Shown here piece by piece: positions 1 to 9,591 of a stretch of 64,000 nucleotides of DNA. The translations under genes were made by a program, and so were the position numbers. Below the pieces are notes generated by a model. It saw only the letters and a list, made by a program, of their open reading frames with translations. It was not told where the DNA came from and did no database searches. Each line of letters begins with the position of its first letter. Position 1 is the stretch's first letter. The DNA is taken from positions 2,666,001-2,730,000 of the forward strand of contig JARFIW010001750.1 in NCBI GenBank assembly GCA_036346225.1, given 5' to 3'. Origin of the DNA: Platerodrilus igneus (lineage: Eukaryota > Arthropoda > Insecta > Coleoptera > Lycidae).

Positions 1-1174
1 GTATCTCCTTTTCTTCCTCCCTTTACAAATACACAAGCAAATCCTTTCAGTGTATTTACACATATATTTTGAGTGTAGTTTAGAACGCTAGAACAGCTTT
101 CCATTATTTAGTCGTAGTTTCACTTGATGAAATGATATAATAAGTTAGTTGTACGGCATATATCTCGGATGATTCCTTTTAAGAAGCAGTTAGTTTCGTT
201 TGTGTAAAATTAAAATTTGCTATTTTCTTTAAGAAGGAAACATACAATTTGTGGAGTGCTTTTGTTAAAATAGTGACAAAATCGTTAAAATCTTGGAACA
301 ATTGGATTTGTTTTCTTACTGCGCCTTCACTGATGTCATTAGGTTTCTAAATCTAAATAATTTCCTATTTGCTTGATTCAGAACTATACTACTTTTATTA
401 GCTAGGCTAGGCTAATACTTAGAAGTGAATACTTAACGCATATTGGTTAAAGATAAATAAATTCGTGGGATGGTATTTTCTTATTCAGTCTGCGGTACTA
501 AAATGATTTTTGCTCCATTTAGAGTTACTACTAAGTAATATGTTTATAACCAAAAAAATTAGTGAATTTTGTTGATTTCCAAATTATAAAATGTACAGAA
601 CAGGATAGTTCTATACAATTGAATTAACAGTATGAGGTGCCAGGTAATTCAGCAGATGTCGACTACAGAAAGTTGTTGTGCTCCAACCGTGAATTATCAG
701 AACAATCAAGACAACGTTGATAAGTTTAATACAGGAATGTTATGCTAAGCTATAAAGCTTGCTATTTCTCCTCTGCATCATTTTGATAATTTCCCTCATT
801 GGGTTCGGATTTCCTTTTCTTAAGTTTTTTAAAGTTACTCATTGCACAAATGAAAACGTTTCGGCTAGGAAATTGAACTTACTTTGCTCAAATCATTGTA
901 AATATTCTAGTGACATCAGGTTTTATTGTTTGAGAATTAATGGTAAAATCAGATTAGCATTGATTGTCCATAAGATTTTTTATATAAAATTTAGAGTTAT
1001 ACTGCTGCTGCGAAATGCATTTCGGCCAGTAAATTATTATTTTTTCCTTTTGTTGCTATTGTCTACTATAACATTATTTTTTGGTGTTAACTAATCAGAA
1101 ATTATTTTTAGAAATGTTCGTGGACACTAGGTAAATAAGCTATGAGTATAATTAATGGCAAATTCCTTCCAATT
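1..1174. other. no gene recognised; AT-rich DNA
   Basis: No reading frame here resembles a known family. The longest open frame (759-1094, + strand) is rich in Leu, Phe, Ile and Tyr, as expected from AT-rich noncoding DNA. I see no splice-supported exon and no repeat. Confidence 0.5.
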
Positions 1175-1254
1175 AACCCCAAAGCCCAGTTGGTTAAAGC
1201 GTTGAGCTAGTAACTCAAAGGACGCAGGTTCAAATCCTGCTGTGGCTGTTTTTT
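1175..1254 (+). tRNA. degenerate tRNA-Thr(AGT)-like unit, pseudo-tRNA or SINE head
   Basis: The sequence folds as a tRNA. The anticodon stem TTGAG/CTCAA is perfect with loop CTAGTAA, giving anticodon AGT (Thr). The T arm GCAGG/CCTGC is perfect around TTCAAAT, with a good B box (GGTTCAAATCC). An A-box-like run is at 1183-1193. A six-T run at 1249-1254 would serve as a Pol III terminator. Two of seven acceptor pairs mismatch (1175-1181 against 1241-1247) and one D-stem pair is lost. I read it as a tRNA pseudogene or the head of a tRNA-derived SINE rather than a working gene, but an active gene is not excluded. Confidence 0.5.
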
Positions 1255-1486
1255 AGCGGTTCTCCATTAACAGTTCGATTTGAAATGGTAATTCAACTTT
1301 ACATAAAGGTTGGGTTTTCATTTATTCACAAACATACATTTGCATTCCCTAAAGTGGATTATTTTTATCACTATTTTTAGTATAAGGGACAGTAAAATAT
1401 TTAAAAATCGTGGTAAACAAGTTGCTGAAAACAATTCACTATAGAATTTTTGTCGTTTTAATTTTTGTTTTATGTACACGAACACA

Positions 1487-2037
1487 TTATTTCAACATTA
1501 TGCTAGTAGACGATACACGTAGAAGATGCCAGGAAATATAAGAAGATATCAAATAGATTACATTTTTGTTAGACAACGGTTTAGGAATCAAGTAACAGAC
1601 TGTAGAAGCTACCCGGAAGCAGATATAGACACTGACCACAACATCGTAATTATGAAGGCCGCACTTAAATTTAAAAATTTGAAAAAAAGAAACGAATAAG
1701 GCACTTTGACTTTGAGAAACTATAAAATAAAGATATCCACGAAAGATTTGACAAAAAGCCAAATGAATTGCTGAAAAATATCGGGAAAATTTCTTATACT
1801 AAGGAAGTAGAAACAGGATGGAGTAACATTAAATCCAGCTTAGACATGGCAGCCAGAGATAGTCTGGGGTATACACAAAAAGAAAATAAGAAACCATGGA
1901 TAACAAAGGAATCCTGAATGTAATAGAAGAAAGACGAAAATACAAAAATAGATCATATGAAAAAGGAAAACAGAGATACAAAGTCATAAAATGGGAAATT
2001 ATTCGCAAATGCAAGCAAAGGTAAAGAACAATGTATT
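1487..2037 (+). pseudogene. LINE fragment: end of endonuclease domain and linker
   Basis: Reading from about 1527 on the + strand, the translation has the last part of an AP-type endonuclease like those in insect LINEs annotated as craniofacial development protein 2-like: a YQIDYIFVRQRFRNQV block, then D-T-D-H-N, the conserved His-containing C-terminal motif. A linker follows (GWSNIKSSLDMAARDSLG). The same segment occurs on the minus strand at 31500-31985 in the longer LINE copy. Stops and frame changes break it. It ends at 2037, where the Penelope-like element is inserted, and resumes at 4948. No LINE sequence is recognisable upstream of 1487, so this copy is 5'-truncated. Confidence 0.8.
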
Positions 2038-2245
2038 ATAAAATCAATAGGTACACACTGTGGCACGATGAAATAAAAGAAAAAACCCTAACAAAAAATA
2101 TTTAAATACGCGGATTGACAAGGTCATTCATAGGAAAAAAAAGAAAAAAGAATTAGATGGTATAATTTACTATATTGTTGCTTTAAACACTATCGAGGAT
2201 ATTCTACCTCACCCGCAGGCTGGTGTTCTCAACAACAAACAAGTG
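2038..2245 (-). repeat. left terminal repeat (pseudo-LTR) of the Penelope-like element
   Basis: It matches 4725-4947 in the same orientation, including CACTGTGGCACGAT near one end and the long shared block around 2158-2240 (TTGCTTTAAACACTATCGAG). The part around 2103-2136, equivalent to the ribozyme-like motif in the other repeat, is eroded. Confidence 0.75.
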
Positions 2246-2469
2246 AATTGTGACATTATAACTTAAATCTACCTAATTTATACTAATTCTAAAACTACTG
2301 AAGCGGAACCAGTTTAATCTTGCTTTCTCATTGGTTGTTGACCAATAGGAAAGCAAAGCAGATGACTCTATTGGCCCTTTATCGGTGTTTAAGAGGGTCC
2401 TTTATGTTTAACAATTTTAATTGATTCATAGGCATTTAAGGAGGAAAACGTTGGTACCGCTTTTAACAA

Positions 2470-2650
2470 TTTAACATTTTCTAGTTTAACGGTGGCTGGT
2501 TTCAAATATATGTTTGGCGACCTGAGACCTTTCATATTTACCATATTTGAAGTGAGCAATGTGTTCTTTAAATCTTGTTGTTATATTCCTCTTGGTCTGA
2601 CCAATATATTTTTGAAAACACCCTGCCCTGCACAACTAATTTCATAAATC
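2470..2650 (-). pseudogene. GIY-YIG endonuclease remnant of the Penelope-like element
   Basis: On the minus strand, the DNA just past the RT thumb/linker encodes, with one frameshift, a GIY-like start followed by a KYIGQT-like motif, then RNITTRFKEH. This matches the GIY-YIG nuclease core (GIYxI...YIGxT...R...H) that forms the C-terminal domain of Penelope-like elements and nicks target DNA. Frame breaks split the motif, so the domain is dead here. An intact version of the domain lies in the second element at 59925-60120. Confidence 0.65.
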
Positions 2651-3180
2651 CGACTTTGCAATTTCCACCTTGTCTTTTGGATTACCTAGCAAATCTTTAA
2701 TTTTATTAGTATTAGTGAAAGCAATTTTGAAATTACACTGTTTGAATATTTTATCAAGACCCTTTGTGGTTTTGTGAAACGGAAGTTTAACATATTTAAC
2801 ATTATCGTTAGAGGTGGTTGATTGCAAAGTCGTTGATTTACGGATGTTGATCCTATTTTACACTTTCTAAAAATATTATCTATAATATCAGAAGAGAAAC
2901 CATTGTAATTCGCTATTTGTTTAATAAGAGCAAATTCCTTATTAAATCTGTTTTTATTTAAAGGGAAATTTAACAATCTATTAATTAAAAAGTTAAATGA
3001 AGCCAACTTATGTTGTATGCTATGATTAGAGGAAGACAAAATAAAGCGATTTACATTGGTTTCTTTTCTATAAATGTCAAATTCTAATTTATTACCATTT
3101 CTAATTACTAATGTATCTAAAAGGGTAATTGTCCATTATTCTCTAGTTCATACGTAAATTTTATGCTTTGAAATTTTGAA
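2642..3180 (-). pseudogene. Penelope RT thumb and linker region
   Basis: This continues the Penelope polyprotein past the palm. Visible blocks include SSSNHSIQHKLASFNFLINR, then a basic linker and VKYVKLPFHKTTKGLDKIFK, typical of the region between RT and GIY-YIG. Two overlapping open frames (2686-3039 and 2642-2827) must be joined by a frameshift. No catalytic residues are expected here. Confidence 0.65.
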
Positions 3181-3181
3181 T

Positions 3182-4224
3182 TCATTTCTTTAAGAAAATC
3201 ATCAACATTTGATTTAGAAGTGTCAAAACTGCAAAAATATCATCCACGTACCTTAACCATATTCTTGGGAAGTATTTGGAGTTTTCTTTTAACTCGGTTT
3301 CAAAACGAGACATAAATAAATTTGCTATGAAAGGTGATAAGCTATTTCCCATTGCTGTGCCTTCATGTTGTTCGTACAACTTGTTGTTGAATTGAAAACA
3401 GTTCTGGGACATGCAATGCGAAACAAGCTTGATATAGTCCTCAACTTTATCATCATCAATATCACTATCTATAAGAACATCCTTTAAATATGTTAAAGTA
3501 CGTGGTATTGGAACACTAGGAATAATGAACTGACATCAAATGAAATTAAGATTTCGTTCTCTTCTAATGTGATATTTTTAATTTTATTAATGAACTCTAA
3601 AGAGTTTTGTACAGACAAACTATTAAACTTTAGATTCTTAAATTCATTTGACAGCCATCGTGATAAATAGTAAGTCGGTGAGTTGATACCTGAAACTATT
3701 GGTCTCATCGATTTATTATTTTTGTGAATCTTTGGTAAACAGTAAAGCTTTGGCATTTCAGGATTCGAAATTTTTAATTTTAATTTTAGTGTGGGCGAAA
3801 TTAGGTTTGGACATTCTTTCAAAACAGACTCTGTTGATTTAATCATTTTATTTAAAGGAACTTCATTTTTACGTTTTTTGACTATTGGTCTGTAAGGACC
3901 CTCAGACAGCAAAGTCTCTACTCTATCAACATAGTCTTGTTTATCCAGAATAACCACCCTATTCCCCTTATCAGCCTTTAAATAATAACAATTCTTTTGT
4001 CGTAAATCTTTAATAATCAGATGATCTTTCCTTGTTTGTTCTGAGGCATTCCTTGCGCAAGTGCGTAAGTTGTTCGAAAGTTGAATTTTGCACGCGTTTC
4101 TAATAAAGTTTTTTGAATTCTCATCTAATTTTGAAATGGTTTTTTCAATGCCAGCAATAATGTCTTCCAAAGAAGTTTTCAAATGATCTACTCCAAATTT
4201 TAGGCCTCGATCAAGGAAAGTCAA
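3182..4224 (-). pseudogene. Penelope-like reverse transcriptase core
   Basis: The N-terminal frame (3493-4224) has the blocks typical of Penelope-like RTs: KADKGNRVVILDK, LPKIHK, MRPIVSGINSPTYYLSRWL and SFDVSSLF, which holds the first catalytic Asp. After a frameshift near 3500 the next frame (3182-3412) continues with EGTAMGNSLSPFIANLFM and WLRYVDDIFAV, the YVDD box with the other two catalytic Asp residues. These RTs are closer to telomerase than to LINE or LTR RTs. All catalytic residues are present, but the frameshift and loss of frame near 3190 make this a pseudogene. A host TERT is excluded by the attached GIY-YIG domain and terminal repeats. Confidence 0.9.
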
Positions 4225-4724
4225 CTCTTCATTATTAAAGATTTTCGACGATTCGTTAACAACTATTGACTCTAATTGAGGTGAAGTAATTTCCAGTTTT
4301 TAGGAGGTACATTGACATTGTGTTTCTTTAAAAGAAACTTCAACTTAGTGTTTTGCCTATTAATTTTGTCTAACAATTTATGATTGTTGAATTCAAAAAC
4401 AAATCTCTGAAATTATTCCATTCCTGAAAACCGGACTCGGATAAATTGCACGTTAGTGCTAGGTGCGATTTATACGTTTCCAGTTCCAATCTACTAAGTT
4501 TACTGTACAGATATTTGATTTCCAAATTAAGCCATTTATCTTTTGCAAAATTGATTATTGCGTTACTACTTTTACAATTACTGCTGATTTTACGTTAATA
4601 AAATTTGGAAACACTTTGTGGGCTTTACAACTTTTAGAAATCGAATATCTGCTTTTACAAAACTAATTTTAAGAGCTAAGCTCCGATACCTATTAAGTTC
4701 CGAAGACCGAAGTCATAGTTAATA
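4225..4724 (-). other. 5' part of the Penelope-like element, no intact frame
   Basis: This lies upstream of the RT frame on the minus strand, inside the element. Short coding-like pieces rich in Asn, Lys and Leu can be read but are broken by stops. It probably held the N-terminal part of the polyprotein. Confidence 0.45.
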
Positions 4725-4947
4725 ATCTATAGGAACACTGTGGCACGATTTAAATAAAATTAAATAAAACCCTTAACCACAAAAATATTTAAATTACTAG
4801 ATACGTATTTCGACCACTATGTGGTCATCATCAGTAGGGAAAAAAAAAAAAAAAATTAGCTGTATAATTTACTATATTGTTGCTTTAAACACTATCGAGG
4901 ATATTCTCCTCACCCGCAGGCTGGTGTTCTCAACAACAAACATTGAT
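4725..4947 (-). repeat. right terminal repeat (pseudo-LTR) of the Penelope-like element
   Basis: This is the better-preserved partner of 2038-2245. It contains the ribozyme-like motif (4790-4839), a 16-A run at 4840-4855 and the shared block ending TGGTGTTCTCAACAACAAAC just before the target duplication. Confidence 0.75.
4790..4839 (-). ncRNA. hammerhead-ribozyme-like motif, type I arrangement
   Basis: On the minus strand the order is CTA, then CTGATGA (4834-4828), an extra T, the hairpin GACCAC-ATA-GTGGTC, then GAAA (4811-4808), a short self-complementary stem III (ATACGTAT) ending in T, then C (4800) as the expected cleavage-site base, then TAG. CTA and TAG can pair as stem I. These are the conserved core elements of a hammerhead, known from Penelope-like terminal repeats. 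The single unpaired base after CTGATGA departs from consensus, so catalysis is uncertain. Confidence 0.6.
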
Positions 4948-5874
4948 CAATGTATTGATAAAAAGTGCAAAGAGGTACAAACTGAGATGGAAATAGGAAA
5001 GACACACCAAGCATACAAAAATATAAGAGACGCGGGAGGAAACGTCATTATAGAAAATGTGGAGAAAGTGAATAGATGGTAAGAATATATATGGAATTTA
5101 TGTGCAGGAGAAAAACTAACATCATCAGAACGAGAATCAGACATTGAAAAGGATGACTTGGGATATCCTTTAGAGGTGAGTTTGAATTAGCATTAAAAGG
5201 TCTGAAAAATGGTAAGGCACCGAGTACAGATAAGGCGCAAGCAGAAACTCTAAAAGCAGCTGGACAAGCAGTAACAGAACGTCTCTTCCAACTTGTAAGC
5301 AATATGTATGAGACAGGCGAGATACCCAAAGATTTAAACATAACATCGTAACCAAAAAAGAAAGGTTCGTAAAGATGTGAAAATTTTCGAACAATAGGTT
5401 TGACAGCACACCTGTCAAAAATATTAACTAGAAATGTACAAAGACGAACGGAAAAACGAGCTGAAGAAGTATTATGAAAAGATCAATTTGGGTTCAGACG
5501 AAAAGGGGTAACACGGAAGGCTATTTTGGCTCTGAGAGTGATAATGGAGAAATCAATAGAAAAAGAGAAAAGCGTGTATATAGAGTTTGAAGTTCTGGAA
5601 GAAGCATTCGACAATGGAAAATGGAAAAATGTTTGAAATACTCAAAAAGATTGAATTAGTTTTAGGAATAGACGGATGGTACATAGCTTATACGGAGAGC
5701 AAACAACGGTAATAAAATTGGAGCAGGATCATAGAGAAGTAAACATTAGGAAAGGAGTGAGACAGGGATGTGTCCTATCCCCATTAATTTTTAACTTGTA
5801 CATCGAAGAGGCAATGAATACTGTGAAATGCAAGAAGACATTTGGAAGTATTATGCAGGTACAAAAGATTGATA
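4948..5874 (+). pseudogene. LINE reverse transcriptase, fingers and first palm motifs
   Basis: The LINE resumes directly after the Penelope insertion. Visible blocks are a linker (IDKKCKEVQTEMEIGKTHQAYKN), NVIIENVEKVNRW, a fingers motif around LKNGKAPSTDKAQAETLKAA, then after frameshifts FGFRRKG.TRKAILALRVIMEKS, and VRQGCVLSPLIFNLYIEEAMN, the RT motif before the catalytic box. The frame is cut at 5874 just before the L-A-D-D box by a MITE. Several stops and frame changes are present. The minus-strand copy at 29100-31350 gives the same order of motifs. Confidence 0.85.
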
Positions 5875-6302
5875 TACCCTATTCACGTTAAATATGGGAT
5901 GGCGTCATAAACAGTAATAAAGTGCTAGAGCTTGTAAAATGCGAACGTAACTATGAACGTAGGTTTAATAATATTAGGATTTAGTGTGTAGCAGTTGGCA
6001 GTTCTGTTCGGTGTTGCAACACTTATTATTTCTATTACTTTGACATTTCTCATTTTATTGTCATTATTTAGTTTTGTAGTATAGGTTTGTGCTTTATATT
6101 TGCTAAATAAAACAGTTCTTTTTAGACCTAAACACTATATACATTGCAAGTTTTCAGTATTTAACATTTAGAATGCTTAAACATTTGGATTCGCGCGCAC
6201 AAGAAATGGTTACTCTGATCAGGAAATTAACATAAAATAACCATGATAACGTAGCATTTATTTGAATTATGACGTCATCCCATATTTAACGTGAATAGGG
6301 TA
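5875..6302. mobile_element. 428-bp TIR element (MITE) inserted in LINE RT
   Basis: The two ends are inverted repeats of about 33 bp beginning TACCCTATTCACGTTAAATA, with one mismatch inside the first 30 bases. Comparison with the uninterrupted LINE at about 29280 shows a duplicated TA (5873-5874 and 6303-6304); ATAT is an equally possible 4-bp duplication if the element starts one base further in. No transposase is encoded. The CCCTA start recalls piggyBac-type ends, but the target duplication is not TTAA, so I leave the superfamily open. Confidence 0.85.
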
Positions 6303-7040
6303 TATGCTTAGATTTGGAGACTGAAATGGAAACAGTTGTAACAGAGAGATACGGTAAGAAAATTAACAAAAATAAAACTAAAGTACTAGTATGCAAGGGA
6401 GGGGAAAATAAATCAAAAACTAGAATAAAAATAGCTAACGAGAGCTTACAAGAGGTTAAGGATTTCTGCTACCTAGCAAGCCGAACAACCCAAGATGGGA
6501 AGAGCGCAAAAGATATAAAACAAAGATTAACACAAGGTCGTGCTATATTAAGCAAGAAAAAGCAATTACTGTGTTCAAAAACAACAAACATAGAAACAAG
6601 GAAGAGATTGCTTAAAACATATGTGTGGAACACAGCACTGTACGGTTGTGAAACCTGGACAGTAGGAGAAGCAAACAGGAAAAGATAGAAGTCTTTGAAA
6701 TGTGGTGCCATAGTCGTATGATGAAGATATCATGTGCAAACAAAGTTAGGAACAGAAAGGTACTAGAAATGGTAGGGGAAAAAAGAAATATGTGGAAACA
6801 GTAAAAAATACGAGAGATACGATGATAGGTCACATACTAGGACATGAGGGAATAGTGCGAAATATATTAGAAGCAGAGATAGGAAAAAAAAGAGTAGAGG
6901 TAAACCTAGTTTAGATTATTGCACACAGATAGTGAAAATTGTGGGCTGTGTGAATTTAAGGAAAATGTGCAGGCTAGCTCAGAATAGAAATCAATGGAGG
7001 TACACGTCTAACCAATTCGAAGATGGGAAACCTAATGACG
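6303..7040 (+). pseudogene. LINE reverse transcriptase, C-terminal half
   Basis: This continues the LINE after the MITE. The long frame 6314-6688 reads through ETVVTERYGKKINKNKTKVL, the DFCYLASRTTQDGKS block, and TRKRLLKTYVWNTALYGCET, which are the RT thumb and post-RT motifs of this LINE type. After a frameshift come FEMWCHSRMMKIS, GKKR-rich and LDYCTQIVK pieces, and CRLAQNRNQWRYTSNQF. The catalytic box itself was disrupted by the MITE: only its start lies before the insertion. The protein-coding part ends near 7025. Confidence 0.85.
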
Positions 7041-7211
7041 AAAAAAATAATTGTACTTATATCTAGTGATTATTATAAGGTATTGATATTGCAATACCCT
7101 CAACTAATGTTAATTGTGCGAAAGGATTTATTGTAAAACTATTAATTCGGAAAATGTTTAAATGTTGGGGAATCCTGGGTAGTCACAGGCTGCTAACCCC
7201 CTTCACATACC

Positions 7212-7432
7212 GTGCATTTACATTTTCAATTCTCCACCCGAAGGTACTACATTGGACAGGAGGCGAGTTTTTTGTTGCCTGGAAATTTATAATTTTGCCG
7301 AACCCTTGCTGTTCCAGGCAAGGTAGGGATTTTTAACGTGCGTGACAACATTCACACATGGGACCTCCATTTAACCTCTCATCCGAACGAGGGCGTAATT
7401 TTTCAAGCAGTCAGCCGTGTCGAGATATGAAG
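7212..7432 (-). mobile_element. SINE copy, 14-bp target duplication
   Basis: A 221-bp insertion flanked by CCCCTTCACATACC on both sides (7198-7211 and 7433-7446). Uninterrupted LINE tails elsewhere have one copy of this motif. Read on the minus strand it shares, in order, GCTTGAAAAAT, GGTCCC, a CACGTTAA-like block, TGGAACAGCAA and CCAATGTAGTACCTTCGG with the full-length SINE at 18713-18988. It begins in the equivalent of the tRNA T arm, so it is slightly 5'-truncated. Confidence 0.82.
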
Positions 7433-7514
7433 CCCCTTCACATACCATCGAATTTTGGTGAAATAGGGTATATAATTGGGCAGCAACAGAAGGAGAACCG
7501 CGCTGTATCTAGGC

Positions 7515-7584
7515 ACAATGTAGTACCTTCGGGCGGAGCATTGGGACGTGGCCGCAAGTATAGCGACCTTTATTCAATTTATAA
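7515..7584 (+). mobile_element. 5'-truncated SINE copy, 11-bp target duplication
   Basis: A 70-bp insertion flanked by TGTATCTAGGC (7504-7514 and 7585-7595). It begins with AATGTAGTACCTTCGG, the shared 3' block of the SINE family, in the opposite orientation to the neighbouring copy at 7212-7432. Confidence 0.7.
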
Positions 7585-7904
7585 TGTATCTAGGCAGTGG
7601 AACGGTGTAGGCTAACTCAGAATAGAAATAAGTGAAATACATCCCCACCATCTTCAAGACGGAAACTTATTGACGAAAAAAATAATTGCACTTAAATCTG
7701 ATGATTATTATAAACAACTACAGGTGCTGGTTTTGAAATATTTTCAAATAGTGTTGATTGTGTGAAGAATATATTGGAAAATTGTTAATTCGGCAAATGT
7801 TCAAGTGTTGGGGATCTTGGTAGCCGCAGGCTGCTTAACCCCCTTCACATACTACTGAATATCGGGGAAATAGGGTATGTATTAATATACAATAGAAGGA
7901 AATC

Positions 7905-8410
7905 GAATTGCATCTAACAAGAAAGAGCAGCGGTTATGTTCGAAGACAATAAATATAGACACAAGGAGAAAATTGTTGAAATCATATATGTGGAACACAG
8001 CACAGTACGTATATGAAATAGGGACAGTAAGAGATGCAGACAGAAAAACGGTAGAAGCCTTTTGGAACGTTGCGCTTCAGATGTATGATGATGATAGCAT
8101 GGACAGACAACATTAATAACAAAAAGGTTATAGAAATAGTAGGTGAATAAAGATATCTGTGAAAAACAAAAAAAAATAGGAGAAATAGAAGGGCAGGATA
8201 CGTTCTATGGCATTTGTGTGGAATAGTGGAGGACTTACAAGCAGAGATAGGAAAAAGAGGTAGAGGTAGACCTAGATCAGACTATTGCACGCAAGATAGT
8301 AAAAGATGCAGACTGGAAATTTCATGTAAGTGTGTAGGATTAGCTCATAATCGGCAACAATGAGGTTACGCGTCTAACCAGTTCCAGGACTGAAGACCTT
8401 ATGATGATGA
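7905..8410 (+). pseudogene. second, more decayed copy of LINE RT C-terminal region and 3' end
   Basis: After the duplicated tail, the RT C-terminal region appears again: DNA corresponding to RLCSKTINIDTRRKLLKSYM, a W-N-T-A-like block and the GRGRPRSDYCTQDSK-type end. It finishes with the LINE terminus GACTGAAGACCTTATGATGATGA at about 8388-8410, a short ATG-repeat tail. The equivalent minus-strand segment is 27525-28003. Confidence 0.78.
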
Positions 8411-8624
8411 GTTCAAAAATGAATGTTATATCCTTACACCTTAAAAATGCTTTCGCCCCAAGAAAGGGTTGAAACATAATGACTAACGGAGTATATTGGT
8501 AAAATAACCCATTTGAATTTTATTTGATTGGGGTTTGCATTTTAATCATAAGAAACTACTGGCAATTTTGCTGGTGGTTACGGAAATAAAATTGCTGAAG
8601 TAAATTTACCAACAGCGGCCCGTT

Positions 8625-8805
8625 TGTAATTATGTTGAGGGAGAGAGAAGGCGGTGGTCTAATTATTTGCAAATTTCTGTAATTGTATTGGTCGAATAGA
8701 GGTGGATTTACGTAAGGCGTGAAACGTGTTATTACAGTTATTACAGAAATTTGCAAATAATTCGACCACCGCCCACTCGCCTTCTCTCTCCCCCAACACA
8801 ATTAC
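8625..8805. repeat. imperfect inverted repeat (foldback)
   Basis: The left arm (8625-8690) and right arm (8733-8805) are inverted copies sharing GGGAGAGAGAAGGCG, then GTGGTC and ATTATTTGCAAATTTCTGTAAT, separated by about 40 bp. No coding potential is expected; an open frame that starts inside the right arm is a by-product. It could be a short palindromic MITE. Confidence 0.85.
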
Positions 8806-9345
8806 AACCGTTGAGTAGAAGGGGCAGAGAAATACCTCTAACACCCACCCCCATTTTGTACTCATTAATATACCGTAAAAAGAATTTCCAATCCGCTACT
8901 GTTTTCATAAGTAGCAAGCAGCTTATCGTTTCAGAACTTTCATTTATGCCCTACTTAGGATATGTGTATTTCAGGGTAACAAAAATAATCGGTTTTAAAA
9001 TTTCTTGCTTATGTTATGTTGCAAATTTACATTTTAAAACGCTATTACACTTAAGAGCGGCTGCTTTACTTGTACAATGTATTCGAACAACTAAAATATT
9101 GAAAATAAACTTTTTAAGTTTGCGCAATTACATACAATTGGCGTATGCAACTGTAAGGTTGATCGATGTTCTAATTGTGTTTATATCACAAAACTTTTTA
9201 ATTTCATGTTTATAAACTGTAAAATAATCTCTAAAAAAATCAAAGGTTCCCAGCATCGTGCAGTTCCTAACCCCTAATTAATTACCATTGGTTGGAATAT
9301 TTGTTAAGTTTGGCAACAATGTTGACAGAAATTTTAGGAAGAAAC
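8806..9345. other. no gene recognised
   Basis: A 154-codon open frame (8751-9215, + strand) starts inside the inverted repeat and has no recognisable domain. I do not support it as a gene. Confidence 0.45.
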
Positions 9346-9591
9346 ACGAGCGTCTCGCGGCAGTAATACCGTGGCTGCAATGATAGGTTAGGTTACTGTT
9401 AGAAATAGATATTACTATTAAAAAGCACAAATCACTTAACACGTATATCAGAACAGTTGTTCTAAAACTATTGCATACTGTTCTTATATGTGTGTTAAGT
9501 GATTTGTGTTTTTAATAATAATATCTATTTCTAACGGTAAGCTAACCTGTCATTGCAGCCACTGCATTACTGCCGCGAGACGCTCGTAGAG
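9346..9591. mobile_element. palindromic MITE-like element
   Basis: The two arms, about 9346-9456 and 9474-9591, are near-perfect inverted copies beginning ACGAGCGTCTCGCGGCAGTA and sharing ATCACTTAACAC close to the centre. The loop is only about 17 bp. With over 100 bp of terminal inverted repeat and no coding sequence, this looks like a foldback MITE. I could not identify a target duplication. Confidence 0.85.

Larger units (their letters stand above)
2038..4947 (-). mobile_element. Penelope-like element inserted in the LINE
   Basis: The element carries a Penelope-type reverse transcriptase and a GIY-YIG endonuclease remnant on the minus strand between two similar terminal repeats (about 2038-2245 and 4725-4947). 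The 9-bp duplication CAATGTATT lies on both sides (2029-2037 and 4948-4956), and removing one copy plus the element restores LINE sequence. The terminal repeats are in direct orientation, as in the pseudo-LTRs of Penelope elements. The element is about 2.9 kb, close to a full-length Penelope-like element, but its frame is broken in several places, so it is inactive. It is younger than the LINE it interrupts. Confidence 0.88.
7041..7904 (+). repeat. LINE 3' tail: two related units in tandem, with SINE insertions
   Basis: Two copies of the LINE tail follow each other. Each starts with the last coding block (GTAGGCTAACTCAGAATAG in unit 2, from about 7605), continues with CTAATGACGAAAAAAATAAT-like DNA, and ends with GGCTGCTTAACCCCCTTCAC and AATAGGGTAT. 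Unit 1 is lengthened by SINE insertions at 7212-7432 and 7515-7584. The same duplicated layout is on the minus strand at 28004-28690. Confidence 0.75.

Noticed and set aside
759..1094. 111-codon hydrophobic frame
   Set aside because: Low-complexity Leu/Phe/Ile content with no motif; expected by chance in AT-rich sequence of this length.
3182..4224. Telomerase reverse transcriptase
   Set aside because: Penelope RTs resemble TERT, but the KADKGNRVVIL, LPKIHK, terminal repeats and GIY-YIG remnant identify a Penelope-like element.
8751..9215. 154-codon frame on the + strand
   Set aside because: It starts inside one arm of an inverted repeat, has no recognisable domain and has a composition expected of AT-rich DNA.
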